From the NCBI GenBank assembly GCA_003537695.1, contig DPRC01000188.1, positions 16,075 through 32,203 on the forward strand: 16,129 bases of DNA, in the 5' to 3' direction. Shown here in pieces: positions 1-8,514 of this stretch. The stretch is from Polaribacter sp. GTDB lineage: Bacteria > Bacteroidota > Bacteroidia > Flavobacteriales > Flavobacteriaceae. The notes below the pieces were generated by a model. It searched no databases and was not told where the DNA came from. It was given only the letters and a program-made list of their open reading frames with translations. The position numbers were made by a program, and so were the translations under genes. Every line of letters starts with the position of its first letter. Within the stretch, counting starts at the first letter, position 1.

Positions 1-8
1 ACATACCC

Positions 9-173
9 TTACTTAAAAGTATCTGTCTTTTTATCGTATCCATAAGGACAATGCTTGCAACCACTTCTGCAGCAAGAACCTCTTCTTAAATGGAACTGTT
101 CGGTAAAAACCCGATACCCTTGTTCATTTTCATAAAAATCACCCTCCTTTAACGGTATTCTTTTATTGTACAT
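9..173 (-). CDS. DUF5522 family Cys-rich small protein
   Basis: A 54-residue protein with a compact Cys/His cluster: C34, C35, C39 and C42 with H41, in the stretch HLRRGSCCRSGCKHCPYG. This matches the DUF5522 signature (VFT..HL.RG.CC...C.HCPYG). The function of the family is unknown; the cysteines suggest metal or Fe-S binding, which is inference. I chose the ATG at 171-173 (MYNKRIPL). The frame extends to an ATG at 213-215, but that codon lies in the loop of the upstream gene's terminator, so it is unlikely to be on this gene's message as a start. The gene is downstream of and co-directional with the DUF4136 lipoprotein, but the terminator between them argues for separate transcription. The stop is TAA at 9-11, close to the window edge. 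Confidence 0.85.
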   Translation of the reverse strand: MYNKRIPLKEGDFYENEQGYRVFTEQFHLRRGSCCRSGCKHCPYGYDKKTDTFK

Positions 174-200
174 GCAGCAAAAATAAGATATTCCTAAATA

Positions 201-228
201 AAAAAAGCGTTCCATAGAACGCTTTTTT
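201..228 (-). terminator. Rho-independent terminator of the DUF4136 gene
   Basis: Perfect 12-bp arms AAAAAAGCGTTC (201-212) and GAACGCTTTTTT (217-228) flank a CATA loop. The hairpin starts 4 bp beyond the stop codon of the minus-strand DUF4136 lipoprotein gene. The A/T-rich outer arms give a U-tract in both directions, so it could work both ways, but no plus-strand gene ends here. Confidence 0.9.
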
Positions 229-232
229 ACAT

Positions 233-778
233 TTATTTATTCTTTCCTGGTGGAAATCTAGAAACAATTTCTTTCACAAATTCTTTAATCCGAACTTCCC
301 TTTTTTCTCTATTTTGCATTTTCAAAGCCCCGGTTCCAACGCCTTGCCAAACCAACTCCTTTTTCTCTTTGTCTATAAAGTCTATAAAAAGTGTGCCCTC
401 TGTATATTGAGAGATATTTACGGAATTGTTCATGCCATTGAACATCCAAGGATTCCATCCCCAACCATATCCATAGCCATAATTATTATTTTGATTGACA
501 TCTACCTTTTCTCTAGACTTTGTAAAAATACTAACTAATATATCTGGGTTATCAGATTTTATAAAACCCTGGAGGGTGAGCTCTGACTCGATCGCTCTTA
601 AAATTCTTTTCTTATCTAAATCAGAAATTGCTGCCTTATCAATTCCTGTCTTATAAAAAGCGAAGGTTTTGTATACAGTAAAGTCAACTTTGGCGTCATA
701 ATCTGTAGTCACTTTAATAGCGTTACAAGAAGAAAGAGTGATGGCAACAAGCAATAAAAATAGGTTTACATTTTTCAT
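233..778 (-). CDS. DUF4136 domain lipoprotein
   Basis: A 181-residue exported lipoprotein. The signal peptide MKNVNLFLLLVAITLSSC ends in a lipobox with the lipidated cysteine at C18. The mature part fits DUF4136: an N-terminal strand with a Y-x-F-x-x-Y-x-T-F-x-F pattern (about 27-41), a PDI-L-V segment (78-82), and the typical Y-x-EGTL-x-ID-x-x-D followed by LVWQG (125-146). It ends in a conserved FPPGK. A low-complexity Asn/Gly/Tyr/Trp loop (95-117) sits in the middle, as often in this family. The frame is open to an ATG at 815-817, but the ATG at 776-778 places the signal peptide at the N-terminus and is preferred. The molecular role of DUF4136 proteins is not known; an outer-membrane-associated location is inferred from the lipobox. 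Confidence 0.88.
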   Translation of the reverse strand: MKNVNLFLLLVAITLSSCNAIKVTTDYDAKVDFTVYKTFAFYKTGIDKAAISDLDKKRILRAIESELTLQGFIKSDNPDILVSIFTKSREKVDVNQNNNYGYGYGWGWNPWMFNGMNNSVNISQYTEGTLFIDFIDKEKKELVWQGVGTGALKMQNREKREVRIKEFVKEIVSRFPPGKNK

Positions 779-817
779 AATAAAGCATTTAATCTTAGAC
801 ATTAGGTTTACCAACAA

Positions 818-947
818 TCATGCCATTTTTTTAAAAAAAAGAAACAAGAAAAAAAATATATATTATCTATTTTTAAAATGATAAAAAATAACATATATTT
901 TTATGATTTTCGTAAATTGCAGCTACAAAAACAAAGATTTATTACGA
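818..947. other. Divergent AT-rich intergenic region
   Basis: Very AT-rich spacer between the minus-strand DUF4136 gene and the plus-strand icmF-type gene, with runs of A on the plus strand around 833-857. It must hold the promoters of both genes. The best plus-strand match is TATATTTT at 894-901, 7 of 8 to TAnnTTTG, lacking the final G. No clear -33 TTG partner and no structured RNA were seen. Confidence 0.4.
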
Positions 948-3900
948 ATGGAACAAATAAAACCTTACAAGCCCACCTATAAAGTACGTATTGTAACCGC
1001 GGCAGCGCTGTTTGACGGCCACGATGCGGCCATAAACATTATGCGTAGGATCATTCAGTCTACAGGAGTAGAGGTAATTCATTTAGGTCATGATAGAAGT
1101 GTGGAAGCGGTTGTAAACTGCGCCATTCAAGAAGACGTAAATGCTATTGCCATAACCTCGTACCAAGGAGGCCACAACGAATATTTTAAATACATGTATG
1201 ATTTACTGCAAGAAAAAGGCGCAGGACATATTAAGATTTTTGGTGGTGGAGGCGGTGTTATTCTTCCAGCAGAAATAAAAGAATTGATGGCCTACGGAAT
1301 TACCAGAATCTATGCTCCTGACGACGGACGAGAATTGGGCTTACAGGGAATGATTAACGATTTGGTTCAAACATCAGACTTTCCACTTGGAGACACTTTA
1401 AAGGTTTCTTTGAACCAATTAGCAAATAAAGAAATTGGAAGTATTGCGAGAGTTATTTCTTCGGCAGAAAACTTCCCAGAGGTTGCAAAAGCTACTTTGG
1501 CTAAAATTCATAAAAAAAATAAAAATTCTAAAACACCGGTTTTAGGAATTACTGGAACGGGTGGTTCCGGGAAATCTTCTTTAGTTGACGAATTGGTTCG
1601 CAGATTTCTAAGTGATTTTCCAGATAAAACAGTAGGCTTAATTTCTGTTGATCCTTCAAAAAGAAAAACTGGCGGCGCTTTGTTAGGAGACAGAATCCGC
1701 ATGAATGCGATTAACAACTCACGTGTTTACATGCGCTCTTTGGCTACACGCCAGTCTAATTTAGCCCTGTCTAAATACGTAAATGAGGCTGTGCAAGTCT
1801 TAAAAGCTGCCGAATTTGATTTGATCATTTTGGAAACTTCCGGAATTGGACAATCTGATACGGAGATCATCGAACACTCGGACACCTCTTTGTATGTAAT
1901 GACCCCTGAATTTGGTGCTGCTACGCAACTAGAAAAAATAGACATGCTTGATTTTGCGGATCTCGTCGCAATTAATAAATTTGACAAAAGGGGTGCTTTA
2001 GATGCGGTTAGAGATGTGAAGAAACAATACATGCGCAATAATAACCTGTGGCATATACATCAAGACGATTTGCCAGTTTACGGCACTATTGCCTCACAAT
2101 TTAACGACCCTGGAATGAATACTTTGTACAAAAGTATTATGGATAAACTAGCAGAAAAAACAGGGAATGCTTTAAATTCCACTTTAGAAATAACGCAAGA
2201 AATGTCTGAAAAGATATTTGTAATTCCACCAGCAAGAGTTCGATATCTCTCAGAAATTGCAGAAAGTAACAGAGCATACGACAAAACTGTTACCGCCCAA
2301 GTAGCCGTTGCACAAAAATTGTATGGCATTCAGCAAACAATTGCCTCCGTGACGAATTCACCCATAGAAATTATTAAAACTGGATTCAATGAAGCGGCAC
2401 TGCTCTCTTTAGAAAACACTGCTGAAGACAAGGTATTCTTACAATTACTTTTTGCACAATTTGAAAAAATAAAATTAAATTTAGACCCCTATAATTGGGC
2501 TATTATTTTAAATTGGGAAGAAAAGACCCAGCGCTACAAAGACCCTATCTATACTTTTAAAGTTCGAAATAAAGAAATTCACATCGAAACACACAGTACC
2601 TCTTTATCACAATCTCAAATACCTAAAATTAGCTTACCTAAATACAAAGCTTGGGGTGATTTATTGCGTTGGAATTTACAAGAAAATGTTCCAGGAGAAT
2701 TCCCATATGCAGCCGGATTGTACCCTTTCAAAAGGACCGGAGAAGATCCTACAAGAATGTTTGCTGGCGAAGGAGGACCAGAAAGAACAAATCGCAGATT
2801 TCATTATGTAAGTTTAGGAATGGATGCCAAGCGTCTTTCGACGGCTTTTGACTCTGTAACCTTATATGGAAATGATCCAGGTCGCAGACCCGATGTGTAT
2901 GGTAAAATTGGAAATGCTGGAGTTTCCATTTGCTGTTTAGACGATGCTAAAAAATTATATGCTGGCTTTGACTTAAGTCATCATATGACTTCTGTTTCTA
3001 TGACGATTAACGGGCCTGCTCCTATGCTATTAGGATTCTTTATGAATGCTGCTATTGATCAGAATTGTGAGAAATACATTATAGAAAATTCGTTAGAAAA
3101 ACAAGTTGAAACTAAATTTCACGAAATCTATGATTCAAAAGGGCTAGAAAGACCTTTGTATCAAGGAAAATTACCCGAAGGAAACAATGGGTTAGGATTG
3201 CTATTGCTTGGTCTAACAGGCGACTTAATCTTACCCTCAGAAGTCTATCAACAGATTAAAAAAGACACTTTAGCACAAGTGAGAGGAACTGTGCAAGCAG
3301 ACATCTTAAAAGAAGATCAGGCACAAAACACCTGTATTTTCTCCACTGAATTTGCCTTGAGACTGATGGGTGATGTACAAGAATATTTTATCGAAAAACA
3401 AGTACGGAACTTTTATTCTGTTTCTATTTCTGGATATCATATTGCGGAAGCGGGTGCAAACCCCATTACACAATTGGCCTTGACGCTCTCAAATGGATTT
3501 ACTTATGTAGAGTATTATTTAAGTCGCGGGATGGATATTGATAAGTTTGGCCCCAACTTGTCTTTTTTCTTTTCAAACGGAATTGACCCTGAATATGCGG
3601 TTATTGGGCGCGTTGCTCGTAAAATTTGGGCAAAAGCAATGAAGCACAAATACGGTGCAAATGCAAGAGCTCAAATGTTAAAATATCACATCCAAACTTC
3701 GGGCCGCTCTTTACACGCGCAAGAAATAGATTTTAATGATATCCGAACAACGCTGCAAGCCTTGTATGCCATAAACGATAATTGCAATTCATTACATACC
3801 AATGCCTACGATGAAGCCATTACAACCCCTACAGAAGAATCTGTACGAAGAGCGATGGCAATTCAATTAATTATCAACAAAGAATTAGGATTGACAAAAA

Positions 3901-4382
3901 ACGAAAACCCAATTCAAGGTGCTTTTATTATTGAAGAATTAACAGATCTCGTAGAGGAAGCTGTTTTGTTAGAATTCGATAGAATCACAGAACGCGGCGG
4001 TGTTTTAGGGGCCATGGAAACCATGTATCAACGTTCTAAAATCCAGGAAGAAAGTCTGTATTACGAAACTCTAAAACACAATGGTGAATTCCCAATCATT
4101 GGGGTGAACACTTTTTTAAGTTCAAAAGGATCTCCTACTGTGCAACCTGCAGAAGTTATTCGTGCAACAGAAAAAGAAAAGCAATTCCAGATTGAAACTA
4201 AAGAAAATTTAAACAAAGCAAATCCTGAAAAAGTTGCACATCAAATTGCAATTTTACAAGAAGCTGCAGTGCAAAATGAAAACTTATTTGACAAACTAAT
4301 GGAAGCAACTAAAATATGTTCTTTAGGACAGATTACTGAAGGATTATTTAAAGTTGGTGGTCAGTATCGCAGAAATATGTAA
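948..4382 (+). CDS. icmF: Fused isobutyryl-CoA mutase/G-protein chaperone, IcmF type
   Basis: A 1144-residue coenzyme-B12 enzyme predicted to interconvert branched and linear acyl-CoAs (isobutyryl-CoA and butyryl-CoA in the named family). Order of parts: the B12-binding domain (about 12-140) has DGHD at 23-26, with H25 in the position of the lower cobalt ligand, and [10 protein letters not shown] MeaB-like GTPase (about 195-410) has the P-loop GTGGSGKS at 203-210, SVDPS, and the base-specificity motif NKFD at 343-346. The large mutase barrel follows (about 560-1144), with [25 protein letters not shown] and SVTLYGNDP. This order, with the GTPase fused between B12 domain and barrel, defines IcmF and differs from ordinary methylmalonyl-CoA mutase. 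The exact substrate cannot be settled from sequence alone. The ATG at 948 ([16 protein letters not shown]) is preferred over an ATG at 903, because the extra 15 residues are not family-like. The gene ends at a bidirectional terminator. Confidence 0.93.
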   Translation: MEQIKPYKPTYKVRIVTAAALFDGHDAAINIMRRIIQSTGVEVIHLGHDRSVEAVVNCAIQEDVNAIAITSYQGGHNEYFKYMYDLLQEKGAGHIKIFGGGGGVILPAEIKELMAYGITRIYAPDDGRELGLQGMINDLVQTSDFPLGDTLKVSLNQLANKEIGSIARVISSAENFPEVAKATLAKIHKKNKNSKTPVLGITGTGGSGKSSLVDELVRRFLSDFPDKTVGLISVDPSKRKTGGALLGDRIRMNAINNSRVYMRSLATRQSNLALSKYVNEAVQVLKAAEFDLIILETSGIGQSDTEIIEHSDTSLYVMTPEFGAATQLEKIDMLDFADLVAINKFDKRGALDAVRDVKKQYMRNNNLWHIHQDDLPVYGTIASQFNDPGMNTLYKSIMDKLAEKTGNALNSTLEITQEMSEKIFVIPPARVRYLSEIAESNRAYDKTVTAQVAVAQKLYGIQQTIASVTNSPIEIIKTGFNEAALLSLENTAEDKVFLQLLFAQFEKIKLNLDPYNWAIILNWEEKTQRYKDPIYTFKVRNKEIHIETHSTSLSQSQIPKISLPKYKAWGDLLRWNLQENVPGEFPYAAGLYPFKRTGEDPTRMFAGEGGPERTNRRFHYVSLGMDAKRLSTAFDSVTLYGNDPGRRPDVYGKIGNAGVSICCLDDAKKLYAGFDLSHHMTSVSMTINGPAPMLLGFFMNAAIDQNCEKYIIENSLEKQVETKFHEIYDSKGLERPLYQGKLPEGNNGLGLLLLGLTGDLILPSEVYQQIKKDTLAQVRGTVQADILKEDQAQNTCIFSTEFALRLMGDVQEYFIEKQVRNFYSVSISGYHIAEAGANPITQLALTLSNGFTYVEYYLSRGMDIDKFGPNLSFFFSNGIDPEYAVIGRVARKIWAKAMKHKYGANARAQMLKYHIQTSGRSLHAQEIDFNDIRTTLQALYAINDNCNSLHTNAYDEAITTPTEESVRRAMAIQLIINKELGLTKNENPIQGAFIIEELTDLVEEAVLLEFDRITERGGVLGAMETMYQRSKIQEESLYYETLKHNGEFPIIGVNTFLSSKGSPTVQPAEVIRATEKEKQFQIETKENLNKANPEKVAHQIAILQEAAVQNENLFDKLMEATKICSLGQITEGLFKVGGQYRRNM

Positions 4383-4417
4383 ACTGTGAACGGTCTGTCC
4401 CTTTTGTTATTCTACTT

Positions 4418-4448
4418 AAAAAACCCGCACAAATTGTGCGGGTTTTTT
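4418..4448. terminator. Bidirectional Rho-independent terminator
   Basis: Arms AAAAAACCCGCAC (4418-4430) and GTGCGGGTTTTTT (4436-4448) pair perfectly around a 5-base AAATT loop. It lies 35 bp after the icmF stop and serves that gene on the plus strand. On the minus strand its outer arm overlaps the TAA stop of the convergent trans-sulfuration gene (4447-4449). U-tracts are present in both directions. Confidence 0.93.
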
Positions 4449-5598
4449 AATATATATTTAATGCCTGCTCCAAATCTTTTAATAGATCATCAATGTCTTC
4501 AATTCCAACACTCAAACGAATTAAAGAAGCTGTAATTCCTATTTTTAAGCGCGCTGCTTCTGGAATGGAAGCATGCGACATGGTTACGGGGTGATTTACC
4601 AAGCTCTCGACGCCTCCTAAAGATTCGGCTAATGTAAAAAGCTGGGTGCCTTTTAAAAATTTAAAAGTAGCTGCTTGACTTTCATCTTTTAAACGGAAAG
4701 AAACCATTCCTCCGAAATCTTTCATTTGTTTCTTGGCAATGTTATGACTCGGGTGCTCTGCTAGTCCCGGATAAAAAACGGTCCCTATTTTGGGATGTTT
4801 CTGTAAGAAATTTGCAACTGCCCGTCCGTTCTCGCAATGACGTTGCATTCTAAGATGTAATGTTTTAATCCCTCTCAATGCTAAAAAAGAGTCCATAGGC
4901 CCTGCAATAGCACCTGCAGCAAATTGGATGAAATGCAATTCCTTGGCCAACTTTGCGTCCTTTACCATTAAGGCACCCATGATAATGTCTGAATGTCCCC
5001 CCAAATATTTTGTAGCAGAATGCATTACAATGTCTGCTCCTAAGGCTAAGGGTTGTTGCAAATATGGCGTTGCAAAAGTATTGTCTACGGCAATAAGAAT
5101 GGCTGGATTCACTTCTTTTACAGCCGTGCAAATACCTTCAATATCTGCAATTTTCATCAAAGGATTTGTAGGTGTTTCTAACCAAACTAATTTTGTTTTA
5201 TCGGTAATTGCTTCCACAACACTGACTACTTTACTACTATCAACAAAAATAAATTCCAAGCCATATTTCTGAAATAGCTTTGTAAACATTCTGTAGGTTC
5301 CTCCGTACAAATCATCCCCTGTAACAATTTCATCTCCGGGGCTCAATGTTCTTAAAACACAATCGATTGCTGCCATTCCTGAAGAAAAAGCAAAACCGTG
5401 CGTTCCGTTTTCTATCGCAGCAAAACTATTTTCCAAAGCTGTTCTTGTTGGATTTCCACCACGTGAATATTCGAATTCTTGCGCTTCACCAGGAGTTGTG
5501 TGCGCATATGTAGATGTCATAAAAACAGGAGGCATTACTGCACCCGTAGAAGGCTCTCGCTTTTGACCTCCGTGAATTGTTTTTGTGTTGAACTTCAT
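4447..5598 (-). CDS. metB: Cystathionine gamma-synthase/lyase family PLP enzyme
   Basis: A 383-residue Cys/Met-metabolism PLP enzyme, the usual length for the family. It catalyses gamma-replacement or gamma-elimination on activated homoserine or cystathionine in trans-sulfuration. Visible motifs: YSRGGNPTR (44-52, PLP phosphate contact from the partner subunit), SSGMAA (72-77), YGGTYR (98-103, with the ring-stacking Tyr98), ETPTNP (141-146), VDNTF (171-175, with Asp172 for the pyridine nitrogen) and SATKYLGGHSD (194-204, Schiff-base Lys197). Sequence alone does not reliably separate cystathionine gamma-synthase (metB) from gamma-lyase; metB is the likelier name. The start is preceded by AGAGG six bases upstream, a rare Shine-Dalgarno-like sequence for this window. 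The gene lies 86 bp downstream of a co-directional DinB-fold gene and converges on icmF. Confidence 0.92.
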   Translation of the reverse strand: MKFNTKTIHGGQKREPSTGAVMPPVFMTSTYAHTTPGEAQEFEYSRGGNPTRTALENSFAAIENGTHGFAFSSGMAAIDCVLRTLSPGDEIVTGDDLYGGTYRMFTKLFQKYGLEFIFVDSSKVVSVVEAITDKTKLVWLETPTNPLMKIADIEGICTAVKEVNPAILIAVDNTFATPYLQQPLALGADIVMHSATKYLGGHSDIIMGALMVKDAKLAKELHFIQFAAGAIAGPMDSFLALRGIKTLHLRMQRHCENGRAVANFLQKHPKIGTVFYPGLAEHPSHNIAKKQMKDFGGMVSFRLKDESQAATFKFLKGTQLFTLAESLGGVESLVNHPVTMSHASIPEAARLKIGITASLIRLSVGIEDIDDLLKDLEQALNIY

Positions 5599-5684
5599 TT
5601 TTTACCTCTTTTAAATAAGACCAGCCTACAGCATCGGCTGCACTGCAATTAAAAAAAACGTTGCTTTAGTGCTCGCAATAAACC

Positions 5685-6140
5685 TTATAAAAATTTCTTA
5701 ATAGATCGTATGATTCCGTAGTGCATACCCTCATGAAGGTTGTTAAACACAATCGCAGTTTCGATACTGTCTAAAACCAAACCGGTACTTGTTTGATAGG
5801 TACTATAATTTTCAAAAATTCCTGCTTCAAAATCTTCTTCCAAAGTATCTGGTAAACCAGTCAACAATTCTTTTACCTCGTCAAATTCTTCAACAGTAAA
5901 TGTTTTTGAAGGTACTGTTCCTTTTCTATATTCAGCGATTAACGCATCGGGACACAAGCAATCTAAACCTGTAGCTTTGTAATGCAATAATTGTTGTGTT
6001 GCCACTAAATGCGCAACATTCCAAGCAATATTATTTTTAAAACCTGGAGGTATTACATGAATCTGGTCTAAAGTTAGCCCTTCTAATTCTTTTAAAATTA
6101 AATTCCGTGCGATTCTTAAAACTTCGAACTGTGTCTTCAT
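5685..6140 (-). CDS. DinB-fold (DinB/YfiT superfamily) protein
   Basis: A 151-residue four-helix-bundle protein of the DinB-like metal-binding superfamily. The expected metal-binding histidines are visible: H44 in NVAHLVATQQLL, and H136 with H140 in NNLHEGMHYG. The spacing matches the superfamily triad that holds a divalent metal. Members include thiol-dependent transferases and many uncharacterised stress proteins, so the substrate is unknown. It has no relation to the Y-family polymerase also called DinB. It is co-directional with the PLP enzyme downstream and divergent from the ArsC/Spx-like gene. A perfect TAnnTTTG element on the minus strand at 6164-6171 would give a leader of about 20 nt. 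Confidence 0.87.
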   Translation of the reverse strand: MKTQFEVLRIARNLILKELEGLTLDQIHVIPPGFKNNIAWNVAHLVATQQLLHYKATGLDCLCPDALIAEYRKGTVPSKTFTVEEFDEVKELLTGLPDTLEEDFEAGIFENYSTYQTSTGLVLDSIETAIVFNNLHEGMHYGIIRSIKKFL

Positions 6141-6149
6141 TTTTATGTT

Positions 6150-6171
6150 TATTTTTGTGGGAACAAAGATA
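6150..6171. promoter_or_regulatory. Overlapping divergent -7 promoter elements
   Basis: The 41-bp gap between two divergent genes holds a TAnnTTTG match on each strand: TATTTTTG (6150-6157, plus) and TATCTTTG (6171-6164, minus). Together they form a rough inverted repeat 22 bp long. Each would start transcription inside the other's box, giving leaders of about 20 nt. No good -33 TTG was found for either, so these are candidates only. Confidence 0.45.
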
Positions 6172-6181
6172 ATTGATTAAT

Positions 6182-6529
6182 ATGAAGAAAGTCTATTTTT
6201 TAAAAACTTGTGATACCTGTCAACGAATTTTAAAGGAAGTACCCACCGAGGAATTTGAACGACAAGAAATAAAATCTACTCCAGTCAATAGTGCACAGCT
6301 AGAAGAAATGCACCAACTTTCTGGAAGTTATAAAGCCCTTTTTAATACGCGTGCAAGGCTTTGTAAAACATTAGATTTGAAAAACAAAAAAGTTACTGAA
6401 GCAGACTATAAAAAATACATACTTGAAGAATACACCTTCTTAAAAAGACCGGTTTTTATTGTGGATGCGGCTATTTTTATAGGAAACAGTAAAAAGGTAG
6501 TTGCAGCACTGAAGCTTGAGCTTACTTAA
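6182..6529 (+). CDS. ArsC/Spx-family thioredoxin-fold protein
   Basis: A 115-residue protein of the arsenate reductase/Spx/YffB family. It starts MKKVYFLKTCDTCQRIL, with a C10-x-x-C13 pair as in Spx-type proteins, instead of the single-cysteine CG-S-R arrangement of classical plasmid ArsC. FNTR (54-57) and LKRP (87-90) carry arginines conserved in the family. Whether it is a reductase, an RNA-polymerase-binding regulator or neither cannot be told; the family in Bacteroidota is mostly uncharacterised. I chose the ATG at 6182; an upstream in-frame ATG at 6173 adds only MIN. Its TAA overlaps, on the opposite strand, the TAA of the convergent DUF3089 gene. Confidence 0.87.
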   Translation: MKKVYFLKTCDTCQRILKEVPTEEFERQEIKSTPVNSAQLEEMHQLSGSYKALFNTRARLCKTLDLKNKKVTEADYKKYILEEYTFLKRPVFIVDAAIFIGNSKKVVAALKLELT

Positions 6530-7527
6530 TTATTTTGCAACCAAGTATTTGTTCTTAACTCCGCATTTTCTCTAATGTCTTGCCAAAATAGGTTGATGTC
6601 CCCTGCATGGTAATTCTTCACAAAATACATAAAAAAGCGCAAAGGAAACCGCGGGTTTGTGCTCCATACCAGGCCATCCGTAATCTCTATTTGTAAGGAG
6701 GCTTTATAGAGTGTATTATTGGTGTACAAAAATCCTTTGTGCTGAGAAAAAGTAGTTGTTTTAGCAGCGTCCCAAGTAATTGGGTTTGTGGTCACACTCC
6801 CTTTGAAAACATCTTTTTTTTCTGGATAATGTCCTTTTTTGAATGTATTCCACCCCACAAGTCCGTTTGTTTCTGCTGGACTCGTCATCGGTTGTATCGT
6901 TTTAAATAAATCAGGCTTCATCACCGTTCCCACAATATAGGCAGCAATTAATTTTTCCTGTAAAGGTTGGTTATCAAAAAAATCTCTTAATAAAAACTTC
7001 GCATGTGTAGAACCTTGACTGTGACTTGCAATAATGATGGGTCTTCCTTTATTGTATTTTTTCAAATAGACTTCAAATGCTTTTTTAACATCCGAATACG
7101 CAAGTAACAAGGCTCTTTTACCACCTTTGGCAAGTTCACTATAAGATCTTAAATGTGCTTGTCTATAATATGGAACATATAATTTACCCGCAGTTGTGAA
7201 GGCAGACGCTTGAAATAAAACTACCTTATTCAAAACTTTATTTTGCTGCACAAGATCTGTTATCGGTACATTCCAACGGACATCTTCTTCTTCTGTATTT
7301 AGGGTTGGATACACGTAAAAAACATCTGCTTTTAACGTATCCGTTTCTTTAGAAGCAAACTCTTTTAACCCTTCAGAATAGGTATTGGGTAAAACGGCCC
7401 AATTTATTTCATTCTCATAATTTGGAGCCGTTGGAATTTCTTTTTGTTGAAACTCTGTGACCGTATACACCGATTTACAACCCACTAAAAAAGTTAAAAA
7501 AACACAATAGCTTATTTTTTTTATCAT
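6526..7527 (-). CDS. DUF3089 alpha/beta-hydrolase-like lipoprotein
   Basis: A 333-residue exported protein with a lipobox (FLVGC, C17). The body fits DUF3089: FYVYPTL (70-76), YVPYYRQA (117-124) and a nucleophile-elbow-like SHSQG with Ser170 (168-172). H308 in the C-terminal NYHAGDINLFW is a likely catalytic His. A serine-hydrolase (esterase or peptidase) role at the outer membrane is inferred from fold and motif; the substrate is unknown. The ATG overlaps the TGA of the upstream glycosyltransferase as ATGA, which suggests translational coupling. At its 3' end it runs into the ArsC/Spx-like gene, the two stop codons sharing TTAA, with no hairpin terminator between. Confidence 0.87.
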   Translation of the reverse strand: MIKKISYCVFLTFLVGCKSVYTVTEFQQKEIPTAPNYENEINWAVLPNTYSEGLKEFASKETDTLKADVFYVYPTLNTEEEDVRWNVPITDLVQQNKVLNKVVLFQASAFTTAGKLYVPYYRQAHLRSYSELAKGGKRALLLAYSDVKKAFEVYLKKYNKGRPIIIASHSQGSTHAKFLLRDFFDNQPLQEKLIAAYIVGTVMKPDLFKTIQPMTSPAETNGLVGWNTFKKGHYPEKKDVFKGSVTTNPITWDAAKTTTFSQHKGFLYTNNTLYKASLQIEITDGLVWSTNPRFPLRFFMYFVKNYHAGDINLFWQDIRENAELRTNTWLQNN

Positions 7528-8504
7528 GATCTATATACTTTTATTAAATTTTGAGCTTCTTTCTCTGCACTCCAGTTTTCAACCACTTCGGCTCTTGCCT
7601 TTTCTCCTACATATGGAATTTCATTTTTAACAGTAGCTAAAAGCAGTGTTTTTAATTCAAAAACATTCCCTGCATCTACTAAGAAACCATTTTCAGTATG
7701 GGTAATTAAAGAAGAGTGGACTCCTACGTTTTTAGTAGCAATTACATTGCATGCACAAGACATGGCCTCTGCGGTAACCAAAGAAAAACCTTCAGAAAAA
7801 CTAGGCACTACTACTGCACTTGAAGCTTGGTAATAGCATTTAATATCAGGAGTTTCGTTCACAAAATACACCTGATCTTCTATCCCATGTTTTTTCGAAA
7901 TCGCTTTTAACTCTACTAAAAATGAAGGTTTATCTATTTTTCCGACAATTACTATTGCCCAGTCTTTGTAATTTTTCAGAACTTTTGCAGCCTCTAGCAG
8001 CACCAACTGTCCTTTTGCTTTGCGCACTCTTCCCGCACATAAAATGAATTGTTTTTGCGTAATATTTTTTAAGCGTATGTTTTCTTTTGGAGCGAAAAAA
8101 TCGATGTCTACTCCATGTCCCACTATCGTATTTTCAATACCTAATTTTTCACTCATACTTTGGATCAAGGTAACCACCTTATCCGCACTTTTCAGAAGCT
8201 TCAAGGTCAACCCGGAAGGAACTGTTTCTGCATGTTTGGTTATTATCAATTTAAATTTCGCTCCTAAAAAACGAAAAAACAACAAGCGAATCATTTCATT
8301 ATTCCTGTGGCAATGCACCACCACTTCTTTATTAGAAAATAAAATTTTCAATAGTTTTACAGTAGAAATATATCTTCCTTTCGCACCATAGCCATAGAGG
8401 TAGGTATCATATTTTACATCAAAAAAAGGAAGGACATTTTCCACACTCCTGGTAATACCGGTAATTCGTTTGTGAAAATGTGTATGAATTAATACAGGTT
8501 TCAA
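7524..8504 (-). CDS. GT4-family glycosyltransferase
   Basis: A 326-residue GT-B fold glycosyltransferase. The N-terminal half begins MKPVLIHTHFHKRITGITRS, with a Gly-containing loop typical of acceptor-side domains. The C-terminal half has CAGRVRKAKGQ (156-166, nucleotide-sugar phosphate contacts R159 and K164) and the E-x7-E pattern EGFSLVTAE (E238 and E246), followed by AMSC. It probably adds a sugar to a surface glycan or lipopolysaccharide core in the cytoplasm; donor and acceptor are unknown. It has no membrane segment. It starts 10 bp after the acidic-protein gene and overlaps the DUF3089 gene by 4 bp, so the three form one operon. Length is slightly short for GT4 but both domains are present. 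Confidence 0.9.
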   Translation of the reverse strand: MKPVLIHTHFHKRITGITRSVENVLPFFDVKYDTYLYGYGAKGRYISTVKLLKILFSNKEVVVHCHRNNEMIRLLFFRFLGAKFKLIITKHAETVPSGLTLKLLKSADKVVTLIQSMSEKLGIENTIVGHGVDIDFFAPKENIRLKNITQKQFILCAGRVRKAKGQLVLLEAAKVLKNYKDWAIVIVGKIDKPSFLVELKAISKKHGIEDQVYFVNETPDIKCYYQASSAVVVPSFSEGFSLVTAEAMSCACNVIATKNVGVHSSLITHTENGFLVDAGNVFELKTLLLATVKNEIPYVGEKARAEVVENWSAEKEAQNLIKVYRS

Positions 8505-8514
8505 GGGCTTGTTT

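Noticed and set aside
4928..5272. Plus-strand open frame inside the PLP enzyme gene
   Set aside because: It lies wholly antisense to a well-conserved enzyme and has no recognisable family pattern; it is a shadow frame.
5599..5684. A riboswitch (SAM type) in the leader of the trans-sulfuration gene
   Set aside because: The 86-bp gap after the DinB-fold gene has only a weak hairpin (CAGCC at 5622-5626 with GGCTG at 5636-5640). None of the conserved pseudoknot segments of SAM riboswitches could be matched.
5685..6140. Link between the DinB-fold protein and the Y-family polymerase as one damage system
   Set aside because: They share only a name. The DinB-fold metal protein is unrelated to polymerase IV and lies about 10 kb away.
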